Assembly: GCA_026389255.1 (NCBI GenBank)
Contig: JAPLIF010000148.1
Span: 1 to 5,511 of the forward strand
Direction of reading: 5' to 3'
Length of the DNA: 5,511 nt
Source of the DNA: Cyanobacteriota bacterium
Lineage (GTDB): Bacteria; Cyanobacteriota; Cyanobacteriia; PCC-6307; Cyanobiaceae
Part shown: positions 1 to 5,511 of the stretch, one piece after another
Position numbering within the stretch: the first letter of the stretch is position 1
Layout of the letters: every line of letters starts with the position of its first letter
Notes under the pieces: model-generated
Told to the model about the DNA's origin: nothing
Seen by the model: only the letters and a program-made list of their open reading frames with translations
The model's database searches: none
Translations under genes and position numbers: made by a program

Positions 1-1144
1 GAAGCCAGATCTCGTAGTCGTTACCATCTTTGCCCTTGTCTTTATAGCTGGCGCCGTAATAATCCGGATAAAAAATACAGGGATAGCCCTCGGCCCTCAG
101 CAGGATGCAGGCATAGGCAAGGGGCTTGAACCAAGCTTCAACAACGGATTCAAGGGCCTGTAGGGGCTGGGTATCATGGTTCTCCACCACTGTGACCGCA
201 AAGGAAGGCAGTGCTTGCATCAGCGTGCCATCCAGTAGGCCGGCCATGTTGTATTGACCCAAGCGGCGGCTGGCTTGGTGAAAGTTGAGATGGAGGGGGG
301 CGTCAAATAGTGACATTTTGCCCGCGGTATTGCTGATATACCAGCTGAGGCAAGCCAGGTCGTAGCTCCAGTATTCGCCGACGATAAAGAGTTTATGGCC
401 AATGTAACCTTCTAGGTGGCTAATCCAGTCGATAAAGAAATTGCTGTCGATGTGTTTAATCGCATCTAGGCGGAAGCCATCGATGCCGATGCTGCCAAGC
501 ATCCATTCGCCCCAATGCTTGAGCTCGCCGTTAACTTCGGGGTGATTCATATTGAGATCACAGCCCATTAGATAGTCGTAATTTCCCTTTTCTGTATCTA
601 CGTTATTGGCAAAGCCGCTGTCTTTCATGCGCCAGATGGCATGGAAGTTGGGATCAATACTATTGTAATCAATACTGGCAAAATGCCACCAGTTCCAGTG
701 CATAGTCGAATATTTGTCCTGGCGGGCTAAAAAGTTAAAGCCCGTCCAGGCGCGCACGGGGCGGCAGGGACCAAGATCGATGGTGCGATTGTTGTCGTCA
801 AAGGGGATGGCCTGAAAATCTTCTTCAAAATCGGCTCCCATCTTATGGTTGAAAACCACATCTGCATAAATCTGTATACCAAGCCCGTGGCAGATTTTGA
901 TGGCGGCTTGATACTCTTCCCTGGTGCCATATTTGGTCCTGATACTTCCCTTTTGATCAAATTCACCAAGATCAAAGAGGTCGTAACAGCCGTAGCCGAC
1001 GTCATATCCACCCGCATTGCCCTTGGAGGCTGGGGGCAGCCATAGGGCCGTGATGCCTGAGGCCGCCAAGGCTGGCGCCGCTTCAATTAAACGCTGCCAG
1101 TGTTGACCGTCGCCATCGCTATACCAATGAAACCACTGCATCAT
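1..1144 (-). CDS. Alpha-amylase, cytoplasmic GH13 type, C-terminus beyond the window
   Basis: Probably hydrolyses internal alpha-1,4 bonds of starch, glycogen or maltodextrin in the cytoplasm; no signal peptide is visible. The frame is open for 381 codons from ATG 1144 to the left edge. All four GH13 motifs are present: region I DVVFNH (95-100), region II GFRLDAIKH (223-231, nucleophile D227), region III GEYW (256-259, acid/base E257) and region IV ENHDTQ (321-326, D324). The start QWFHWY and the stretch WFKPLAYA...FYPDYYGASY closely resemble E. coli AmyA and the liquefying-type bacterial amylases. Region IV begins with E where liquefying amylases usually have D; E. coli AmyA, from memory, has A, so the site tolerates change. 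Family members run to about 480-515 residues, so roughly 100-130 are missing off the edge. ATG 1144 starts three residues inside the usual N-G-T-x-M-Q opening, so the true start is uncertain. GC is lower than in the neighbours, which suggests transfer. The family call is very secure. Confidence 0.93.
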   Translation of the reverse strand, partial: MMQWFHWYSDGDGQHWQRLIEAAPALAASGITALWLPPASKGNAGGYDVGYGCYDLFDLGEFDQKGSIRTKYGTREEYQAAIKICHGLGIQIYADVVFNHKMGADFEEDFQAIPFDDNNRTIDLGPCRPVRAWTGFNFLARQDKYSTMHWNWWHFASIDYNSIDPNFHAIWRMKDSGFANNVDTEKGNYDYLMGCDLNMNHPEVNGELKHWGEWMLGSIGIDGFRLDAIKHIDSNFFIDWISHLEGYIGHKLFIVGEYWSYDLACLSWYISNTAGKMSLFDAPLHLNFHQASRRLGQYNMAGLLDGTLMQALPSFAVTVVENHDTQPLQALESVVEAWFKPLAYACILLRAEGYPCIFYPDYYGASYKDKGKDGNDYEIWL

Positions 1145-1169
1145 CGTGCCGTTAAACTCATCTTTTTGT

Positions 1170-1274
1170 TCAGGATTGACGAGTTTTTTGTCGTGGTTGG
1201 CTCGCCATTTTGTGGCAGGGCCAGTGGCCGCGTTGTTGCTCAGGTTTTGTACCTCGACGACTTAGCGCCGTCAT
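1170..1274 (-). other. Short ATG reading frame, upstream ORF or detached amylase 5' end
   Basis: ATG 1274 is preceded by an AGGA Shine-Dalgarno-like sequence at 8-base spacing and opens 34 codons ending in TGA at 1170-1172. It lies one frame away from the amylase. One surplus base between here and the amylase frame would explain the offset. Dropping one A from the minus-strand A6 tract (1184-1189) would join MASQPRQK to LVNPEQKDEFNGTMMQ. Dropping one base near 1262 would instead give MTALVVEVQN and run into the longer open stretch. It may be the frameshifted start of the amylase, a leader ORF, or chance. The product matches nothing I recognise. Confidence 0.3.
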
Positions 1275-1309
1275 GGCCTTGATCCTATCCTCGAATTGTT
1301 CGCAAGGCC
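1275..1309 (-). repeat. Compound inverted repeat upstream of the amylase
   Basis: On the minus strand GGCCTTG (1303-1309) pairs perfectly with CAAGGCC (1275-1281). Directly inside the first arm a smaller hairpin CGAA-CAA-TTCG (1292-1302) can form. The remaining loop, AGGATAGGAT, contains the candidate Shine-Dalgarno for ATG 1274, and the outer stem ends immediately before that ATG. It could fold in the 5' leader of the amylase mRNA or be an operator. No T-run follows, so it is not a typical intrinsic terminator. A 7-bp arm with a 21-base interval could also arise by chance. Confidence 0.35.
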
Positions 1310-1394
1310 TGATCGGATTCCCCTTTCTCTGGCTGGTTGTTTCTGGTTTTGGGCATTCTTTCGTGCTTGCGCCCGCCAGATTTAGCCGTGGGAC

Positions 1395-2696
1395 TCATGA
1401 TCCATCTTTGGCTGCATCAAAGGCCCCCAGGGCCTGGCGGCCGTTCCAGGGCGTGATTCGCGTCATCAGCAGAAAGGCCGGCAAGGAGGCCAGGACGCTG
1501 ATTAGAAAAAAGTTGGTCCAGCCGGTGCGTTCGGCCAGGACCCCCGCCGGTGAGGAGAGCAGCGAACGGCTGAGGGCATAGACCCCAGAAAGGAGGGCAT
1601 ATTGGGTCGCTGAGAAGCGGGGGTTGCAGAGGCTCATCAGCAGGGCGACGAAAACGGCACCAACCATGCCGCCGCCGATATTCTCGAGGCCGGAGGCCAG
1701 CAGTAGGGCGGGGACTCCACCGTGGAAATAGGCCAGCAGCCCATAGGCCAGGTTCCCGGACGCGCCCACCAGGGCAAACAACCACAGGGAGCGATTCATG
1801 CCGATGCGCGGAAACAGCGCCCCTCCCAGAATGGTGCCCACAATGGTGGCCCCGATGCCCCAGGCCCCCTGGATCAGGCCGATGGTGGCGGCGCTGAAAC
1901 CGGTAATCGTCAGGAAGGGAATCGCCATGGCATTGAGCAAGCCATCCGGCCAGCGGTAGAGCAGAACCAACAGCAGCACAAGCAGGGCCCGGGGCCCACC
2001 AGTGCGATGCAAAAACTCCCGGATCGGGCCCGCCATCGCCTGTCGCAGGCTGGTCACCGGATGGCTGAGGGGGGGGAGTTTGGGGGCTGTCAGGGTGAAG
2101 GGGACCGTGGCGGCCATCAGGACGGCCGTGGCGGCGAAGGCGGCGGGCCAGCCGAGCCAGCCCGCCAGCAGAAATCCCCCCGAGCTGATGACCAGGCCCG
2201 CTGTGCGGTATCCCAGGTTGTGGGTTGCCGCCCCAGGCCCCCGTTCCGCCTCCGGCAGCAGATCGGTGCGGTACGCGTCGATCACAATGTCCTGGCTGGC
2301 ACTGGCCAGGGCCAATACCAGGGCTGCCACCCCGATGGACGTCAGGCTGGCGGCACTGGTGTTCGGCTGCAGCAGGGCCATGGCGCCAATCACGGCCACC
2401 AGGATCAGCTGAAACACCAGAATCCAGCCGCGGCGGCGGTCGGGCCAAGGCAGGGCCCAGCGATCCAGGGCCGGGGCCCAGAACATCTTGAGGGTGTAAG
2501 GCAGTTCGGCTAAGGGCAGCAGGCCGATGAGGGGCAGGGGGATGGCGTTGGCGGCCAGCCAACCCTGCAGCAACTTGCTGCCCACCATGTAAGGCGTGCC
2601 GCTGGCCACCCCCTCGGCCGCCACGGCCACCAGGCGGCGCCAGGGGGGAAGGGAACCGATAGGGGCCTGGGGGGGGCTGGAGACGGCCATCGGCAC
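1395..2696 (-). CDS. ampG: AmpG-family muropeptide transporter (MFS permease)
   Basis: Inner-membrane major facilitator permease of the AmpG family. In E. coli AmpG imports anhydro-muropeptides released during wall growth so that peptidoglycan can be recycled. The 433 residues carry the family signature in order: SGTPYM (32-37), LPYTLKMFWAPALDRW (65-80), DRRRGW (86-91), ASQDIVIDAYRTDLLP (133-148), ERGPGAA (151-157), GYR (162-164), LENIGGGM (337-344) and FVALLMSLCNPRFSATQYALLS (349-370, written here as one run of the family's C-terminal motif, of which CNPRFSATQ is the core). About 12 hydrophobic segments are visible. E. coli AmpG is about 491 residues and has two extra C-terminal helices that are absent here. 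The start is GTG 2696 or ATG 2690; neither has a clear Shine-Dalgarno. It begins 19 bases after the tatC stop, so co-transcription and translational coupling are likely. The substrate in this organism is inferred from the family. Confidence 0.88.
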   Translation of the reverse strand: MPMAVSSPPQAPIGSLPPWRRLVAVAAEGVASGTPYMVGSKLLQGWLAANAIPLPLIGLLPLAELPYTLKMFWAPALDRWALPWPDRRRGWILVFQLILVAVIGAMALLQPNTSAASLTSIGVAALVLALASASQDIVIDAYRTDLLPEAERGPGAATHNLGYRTAGLVISSGGFLLAGWLGWPAAFAATAVLMAATVPFTLTAPKLPPLSHPVTSLRQAMAGPIREFLHRTGGPRALLVLLLVLLYRWPDGLLNAMAIPFLTITGFSAATIGLIQGAWGIGATIVGTILGGALFPRIGMNRSLWLFALVGASGNLAYGLLAYFHGGVPALLLASGLENIGGGMVGAVFVALLMSLCNPRFSATQYALLSGVYALSRSLLSSPAGVLAERTGWTNFFLISVLASLPAFLLMTRITPWNGRQALGAFDAAKDGS

Positions 2697-2715
2697 GGGG
2701 GCGACGGGACCGAAC

Positions 2716-3546
2716 TTAGGTGGCCTGCGGTTTCACGCCCTGGACCAGGCTCACCAGGCCCACCCCCACCAGATAGAGGGCCGTGATGGCGCCAGTGAGG
2801 AGCAGCATCGTGATCGGATCGGTGGAGGGGGTGAGCACGGCACCGGCCAGGGCACTGGCCAGGACCACCCAGCGCCAGGCCCCCAGCATGACCTTGGCGT
2901 TGATCAGCCCCAGGGCGCCCAGCAAAAGCTGCAGCACCGGCAATTGAAAGGCGAGGGCGGTGGCCAGCAGCAGCAACAGCACGAAATCCAGGTACCGCTC
3001 GATCGACCAGAGCGGTTCGACGACGTCGGCCCCATAACTCACCAAAAAGCGCAGGGCCGCTGGCACCAGGGCCCACCAGGCGAAGGCCAGACCCGCAGCG
3101 AACAGCACGGTGGAGCCCGCAACCGCCGGACCGACCAGGCGCCGCTCGCGCCGTGTCAGGCCGGGCAAAACGAAGGCCAGTCCCTCGAACAGGACGTAGG
3201 GCAGGGCCAGGGTCAGGCCCGCATACCCGGCCACTTTCAGCGAAACGAACAGGAATTCCCCCGGGGCGAGTTGCAGAAAGCGGATGCCGGCGGCGGGCAT
3301 CTCCAGCAGCTTCACCAGGGGTTTGACGAACACGAGGCACAGGACCGCCCCAGCCACCACGGCCAGCAAGCTGCGCAGCACGCGGCGACGCAGTTCCTCC
3401 AGGTGGTCCACCAGGCTCATTTCCACTTCGCCGGGAAACTCGTCGGCGGCGTTGGCCGGCGGGGAGGCCGCCGCCAGGTCCGTGCCGGTGGGATCCAGCG
3501 GGACAAGGGTGGCCGGGCTGGTCGGTCGGTCGCTGATCTCGCTCAT
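2716..3546 (-). CDS. tatC: Sec-independent (Tat) protein translocase subunit TatC
   Basis: TatC is the core receptor of the twin-arginine translocase. It binds the RR signal of folded, often cofactor-bearing proteins and recruits TatA-type subunits; in cyanobacteria it serves the thylakoid and plasma membranes. The 276 residues show HLEELRRR (48-55) before the first helix, FVLPGLTRRE (125-134) with the conserved acidic residue in the cytoplasmic loop, and LTPSTDP (238-244) before the last helix. Six membrane segments can be placed at about 57-77, 103-125, 140-162, 186-205, 223-240 and 244-265. ATG 3546 is chosen because AAGGAG lies 9 bases upstream. This gives a hydrophilic, Pro/Ala-rich N-terminal tail of about 40 residues, longer than in most TatC proteins; an internal ATG at residue 43 would remove it. 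The gene lies 22 bases after the NFACT stop and 19 before ampG. No TatA/TatB gene is in the window. Confidence 0.95.
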   Translation of the reverse strand: MSEISDRPTSPATLVPLDPTGTDLAAASPPANAADEFPGEVEMSLVDHLEELRRRVLRSLLAVVAGAVLCLVFVKPLVKLLEMPAAGIRFLQLAPGEFLFVSLKVAGYAGLTLALPYVLFEGLAFVLPGLTRRERRLVGPAVAGSTVLFAAGLAFAWWALVPAALRFLVSYGADVVEPLWSIERYLDFVLLLLLATALAFQLPVLQLLLGALGLINAKVMLGAWRWVVLASALAGAVLTPSTDPITMLLLTGAITALYLVGVGLVSLVQGVKPQAT

Positions 3547-3555
3547 GGTGCCCTA

Positions 3556-3561
3556 CTCCTT
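3556..3561 (-). promoter_or_regulatory. Ribosome binding site of tatC
   Basis: AAGGAG on the minus strand, 9 bases before ATG 3546, is the only strong Shine-Dalgarno sequence found in front of a gene in this window. It fixes the tatC start. It sits just beyond the NFACT stop codon (3569-3571), so tatC can be translated independently even though the upstream gene is frameshifted. Confidence 0.75.
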
Positions 3562-3568
3562 TGCGAGG

Positions 3569-4986
3569 CTAGGTCGCTTCCAGCAGGCTGAGGGCCCTGT
3601 GGGGCTCGCCCCACACCACCTTGCCCCCCCGGTGGCGCACCGTTCCTGCGGCGGCGCCTGGCAGCCGCTGCAGATCTTCGGTGGGCACCATGACCACCGG
3701 GACCCGGGCATTGCCCCGGGCGCGGCTGTAGTGGGCGGCCAGGTCCGCGGCCGCCAGCAGGTCGGCCTCGCCGGCTGGGCCCTCAGAAGCCTTGAGCACC
3801 ACGTGGCTGCCGGGAATTTCCTGGGCGTGGAACCAGATGTCCCCACGGCGGGCCTGCCGCAGACTGATCCATTCGTTCTGGCGATGGTTGCGGCCCACCT
3901 GCAGCCGTAAACCCGAGGCCGTGCGCACTTCCAGGGGAACCGGTTGGCCCTTTTGTTGGGGAGCGGCGGCCTGGCGCCGCTGGGATCGGGAGGCCAGCGC
4001 CGGCTTGCGACCCGGCCGCTGTTCCAGTTCGTCCGCCAGGTCGGCCAGTTGGTCGCTGGTCTCCGCCTGGTCGAGAAAGGTGAGGCTGGCTTCGATCCGC
4101 CCAATGGGCTTGGGGCTTCTGGGGGGCTGCTGGCCCAGCAGCAGTAGCCGCCGTCGTCGGTGATGCGCAAGCCATGGCGCTCCTGTTGCAGCACCGCCGT
4201 CAGCCAGCGCTGCCAGCGGCTGTGCAGGAACGGCCATTGGGTGGCGTCCAGGTTGGCGACGGGGGTATCGATCAGGTCGCCACTGATTTGGCGGGCCAGG
4301 GCCGGACTGATTCCCTGGTAGGTGGTCAGCAGGGCCCGTCCCAGGGGCAGGGGCAGCAGAGTCAGGCGCTGGCGCCAGCGCTCCTGGCTTTCTTCCACCC
4401 GGGGCTGATCGCCGCTGAGGGGCGGCGGCGGCACCCAGCGGTCCCCACAGCCGATGGGCCGTTGCCGCGACTGGCTGGGGCGTACCTGATGGGCGGTGGC
4501 GATCACCCGGGAGTCGCTATCGAGCAGAAAGAGATTGCTATGACGACCCATGAGTTCGAGGACCAAGCGTCGTTCGGGCGGGTCCCCGGGGCGGCGGGCG
4601 AAGACCAGCTCAACGATTCGCTCCCAGCCCTGCTGTTCGATGGCCACCAGGGCCAGGCCCTTGAGGCCATGCTGCAACTGCCTTGCCAGCGTGCTGCCAT
4701 CGCCTTGACGGGGCGGTGCCCCGATCGCCAGCAGCCGCGGCGCCTCCGCCAGCCAGCCCGCCTCCAGCCATTGCACCCCATCGAGATGGCGCAGGGCCAG
4801 TTGCAGGGTGTGGGGGTCACTTTGCTGGGCTTTCTCGAAGCGGCTGGGCAGCAGCACCCTGCGCAGCTCCGCCAGGACCGCCCGCAGCGTGGTGGCATCC
4901 ATGGCTTGCAGGCGCAGGGTGGTTTTCGCCTGGGGTCCCGCTGGACCCCCAGCCTGGGGTTGTTGCTGGCCTTTCAGCGCCTGCAC
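3569..4986 (-). pseudogene. NFACT-family protein (Rqc2/RqcH-like), frameshifted with internal deletion
   Basis: Intact NFACT proteins (RqcH in Bacillus, Rqc2 in eukaryotes, formerly FbpA or 'fibronectin-binding') bind stalled large ribosomal subunits and tRNA-Ala and add C-terminal alanine tails. The N-terminal half reads in one frame from GTG 4986 (or ATG 4902, [15 protein letters not shown]) to about 4100. It contains [16 protein letters not shown] (48-63), WERIVEL (121-127; the tRNA-contacting 'DR' of RqcH appears as ER), LELMGRHSN (143-151) and the helix-hairpin-helix YQGISPALARQI (223-234). The C-terminal NFACT-R domain reads in another frame from about 4099 to TAG 3569: VGRNHRQNEW, GDIWFHAQEIPGSHVVLK, AAHYSRARG and GTVRHRGGKVVW. 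The halves total about 445-470 residues against about 550-570 in the family. The missing part is the central coiled coil. Without the shift, the first frame continues in nonsense to 3553, giving a 477-residue product without NFACT-R. The gene is divergent from gmk and upstream of tatC. An assembly error is possible. Confidence 0.85.
4090..4115 (-). other. Frame-change and deletion junction inside the NFACT gene
   Basis: The N-terminal frame is family-like up to SSPPEAPSPLG (ending near 4099) and meaningless after it. The C-terminal frame is family-like from RIEASLTFLDQAE (starting near 4099) and meaningless before it. The two meet almost base to base, so the intervening coiled-coil coding DNA is absent rather than merely out of frame. 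The frame relation requires a net loss of 3n+1 bases; by comparison with remembered family length, roughly 330-390 bases. AAGCCCCAAGCCC at the edge is a short direct repeat that could have assisted a deletion. Exact breakpoints cannot be placed without an intact homologue. Confidence 0.65.
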
Positions 4987-5039
4987 TGGAGATCTCCGCG
5001 GCTGCGCCCCTACTCTGCGATCCGGTGCCCACCCCTTTG

Positions 5040-5511
5040 ATGACCAGCCAGCCGTCCCGCGATCGCGTCGCGGTGATCACAGGACCCAGCGGGGTCGGCA
5101 AGGGCACCTTGGTGCGGCGATTGCTGGAACGCCATCCTGAAATCTGGCTCTCGGTTTCGGCCACGACCCGAGCGCCCCGGCAGGGGGAACAGGACGGGCG
5201 GGACTACTTCTTTCTCAGCCGGCCGAGTTTTGAGCAGTGCATCGCTGACGGCGACTTTCTGGAGTGGGCCGAATTCGCCGGCAACCTCTATGGCACGCCC
5301 AGGCAATGGGTGGAACGTAATTTGGAGAAGGGGCCGGTGCTGCTGGAGATTGAACTGGAGGGGGCCCGGCAGGTGCGTCAAAGCTTTCCTGCCGCCTTTC
5401 AGATTTTTTTGGCTCCGCCCAGCTTTGAAGAGCTGGAGAGGCGGATTCGTTCCCGGGGCACCGACAGTGAGTCGGCGATCGCTCGGCGCCTTGGCAGGGC
5501 CCGGGAGGAAC
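5040..5511 (+). CDS. gmk: Guanylate kinase, C-terminus beyond the window
   Basis: Cytosolic enzyme that phosphorylates GMP to GDP with ATP, in purine nucleotide synthesis and salvage. The 157 residues in the window include the P-loop GPSGVGKGT (15-23). The GMP-binding region follows: [19 protein letters not shown] (38-56), with conserved S, R and the GE..G.DY pattern. Next come [15 protein letters not shown] (73-87), [12 protein letters not shown] (102-113, the usual LEID...Q with E for D) and [19 protein letters not shown] (122-140), followed by the start of the lid-side helix. Family members are about 185-210 residues, so only the last 30-50 are missing. ATG 5040 is chosen; an in-frame GTG at 5025 would add five residues. 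Neither has a good Shine-Dalgarno. The gene diverges from the NFACT gene with only 53 bases between the outermost starts. Confidence 0.95.
   Translation, partial: MTSQPSRDRVAVITGPSGVGKGTLVRRLLERHPEIWLSVSATTRAPRQGEQDGRDYFFLSRPSFEQCIADGDFLEWAEFAGNLYGTPRQWVERNLEKGPVLLEIELEGARQVRQSFPAAFQIFLAPPSFEELERRIRSRGTDSESAIARRLGRAREE
5059..5066. repeat. HIP1 octamer (GCGATCGC)
   Basis: Exact copy of the highly iterated palindrome found throughout many cyanobacterial genomes, here within codons 7-9 of gmk. It helps assign the host and is not expected to have a gene-specific function. Confidence 0.8.
5475..5482. repeat. HIP1 octamer (GCGATCGC), second copy
   Basis: Second exact HIP1 copy, in the gmk coding sequence around residues 146-148. 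I found none in the amylase region. Two copies in 472 bases is well above chance and fits a HIP1-rich cyanobacterial genome. Confidence 0.8.

Larger units (their letters stand above)
1145..1394. other. Spacer between ampG and the amylase gene
   Basis: This 250-base gap lies between the ampG stop and the first usable amylase ATG. The amylase frame stays open upstream for 36 codons, to a TAA at 1262-1264, and encodes a protein-like stretch ending in NPEQKDEFNGT, but it contains no ATG, GTG or TTG. Another frame has ATG 1274 (minus strand), preceded by AGGA at 8 bases, running to a TGA at 1170-1172. The spacer also holds an inverted repeat. I see no convincing rho-independent terminator for ampG and no strong sigma70-like promoter. 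Base composition falls here from the high-GC ampG side to the lower-GC amylase side. Confidence 0.6.

Noticed and set aside
727..1086. 119-codon minus-strand frame within the amylase
   Set aside because: It overlaps catalytic-domain coding sequence in another frame and resembles no known protein.
1310..1394. Rho-independent terminator after ampG
   Set aside because: No GC-rich stem followed by a T-run on the minus strand was found.
1722..2513. Long plus-strand open frame, rich in Gln, Gly and His
   Set aside because: It is the antisense shadow of ampG; high GC removes stop codons, the composition is not protein-like and no motif is present.
2510..3340. 276-codon minus-strand frame overlapping tatC and ampG
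   Set aside because: Out-of-frame reading of two recognised genes; Arg/Pro/Gly-rich with no membrane segments or motifs.
2596..3591. Long plus-strand open frame opposite tatC and the ampG start
   Set aside because: Antisense shadow: Gln/Gly/His-rich with no domains, whereas the opposite strand encodes a clear TatC.
4090..4115. Programmed -1 ribosomal frameshift in the NFACT gene
   Set aside because: No slippery heptamer is present at the junction, and a frameshift alone would not account for the absent coiled-coil region.
5011..5016. TACTCT as a -10 box for gmk
   Set aside because: No -35 partner with good spacing; a single weak hexamer is not enough in this sequence.
4174..5040. 288-codon plus-strand frame opposite the NFACT N-terminal half
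   Set aside because: Shadow of a strand with conserved NFACT motifs; Gln/Gly-rich and without features of its own.
1..5511. CRISPR array, tRNA or rRNA gene, insertion sequence or phage attachment site
   Set aside because: No spaced repeats, tRNA-like clover arms, rRNA signature, transposase motifs or terminal inverted repeats were seen; the window is almost fully occupied by protein genes.

Overview
The window looks like chromosomal DNA of a cyanobacterium, most likely a high-GC picocyanobacterium of the Synechococcus/Cyanobium type. Three things support this. The guanylate kinase gene holds two exact copies of the HIP1 octamer GCGATCGC, a cyanobacterial hallmark. The NFACT-family protein has the sequence style of that group (for example LELMGRHSN followed by RPIGCGDRW). 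From about 1395 rightward the DNA is about 63-75% GC in the lines I counted. The genus is inference.

Layout from left to right: (1) 1-1144, minus strand, a cytoplasmic-type GH13 alpha-amylase whose C-terminus runs off the left edge; its GC (about 48% in a sampled line) is clearly lower than that of its neighbours. (2) 1145-1394, a 250-base spacer with a compound inverted repeat and traces of an unsettled or disrupted amylase 5' end. (3) 1395-2696, minus strand, an AmpG-family muropeptide transporter. (4) 2716-3546, minus strand, tatC. (5) 3569-4986, minus strand, an NFACT (Rqc2/RqcH, 'fibronectin-binding') gene that is frameshifted and appears to have lost its central coiled-coil segment. (6) 5040 to the right edge, plus strand, gmk (guanylate kinase), divergent from the NFACT gene and cut by the window.

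The NFACT gene, tatC and ampG lie head to tail with gaps of about 20 bases and are probably one transcription unit. Only tatC has an obvious Shine-Dalgarno sequence. The amylase follows on the same strand after a longer gap and a composition change, so it is probably a separate, possibly acquired, unit. The five genes do not form one obvious pathway: they cover ribosome quality control, folded-protein export, cell-wall recycling, alpha-glucan breakdown and GMP phosphorylation. No new multi-gene system is evident. The items most worth checking are the internally deleted, frameshifted NFACT gene and the amylase gene with its odd 5' end.
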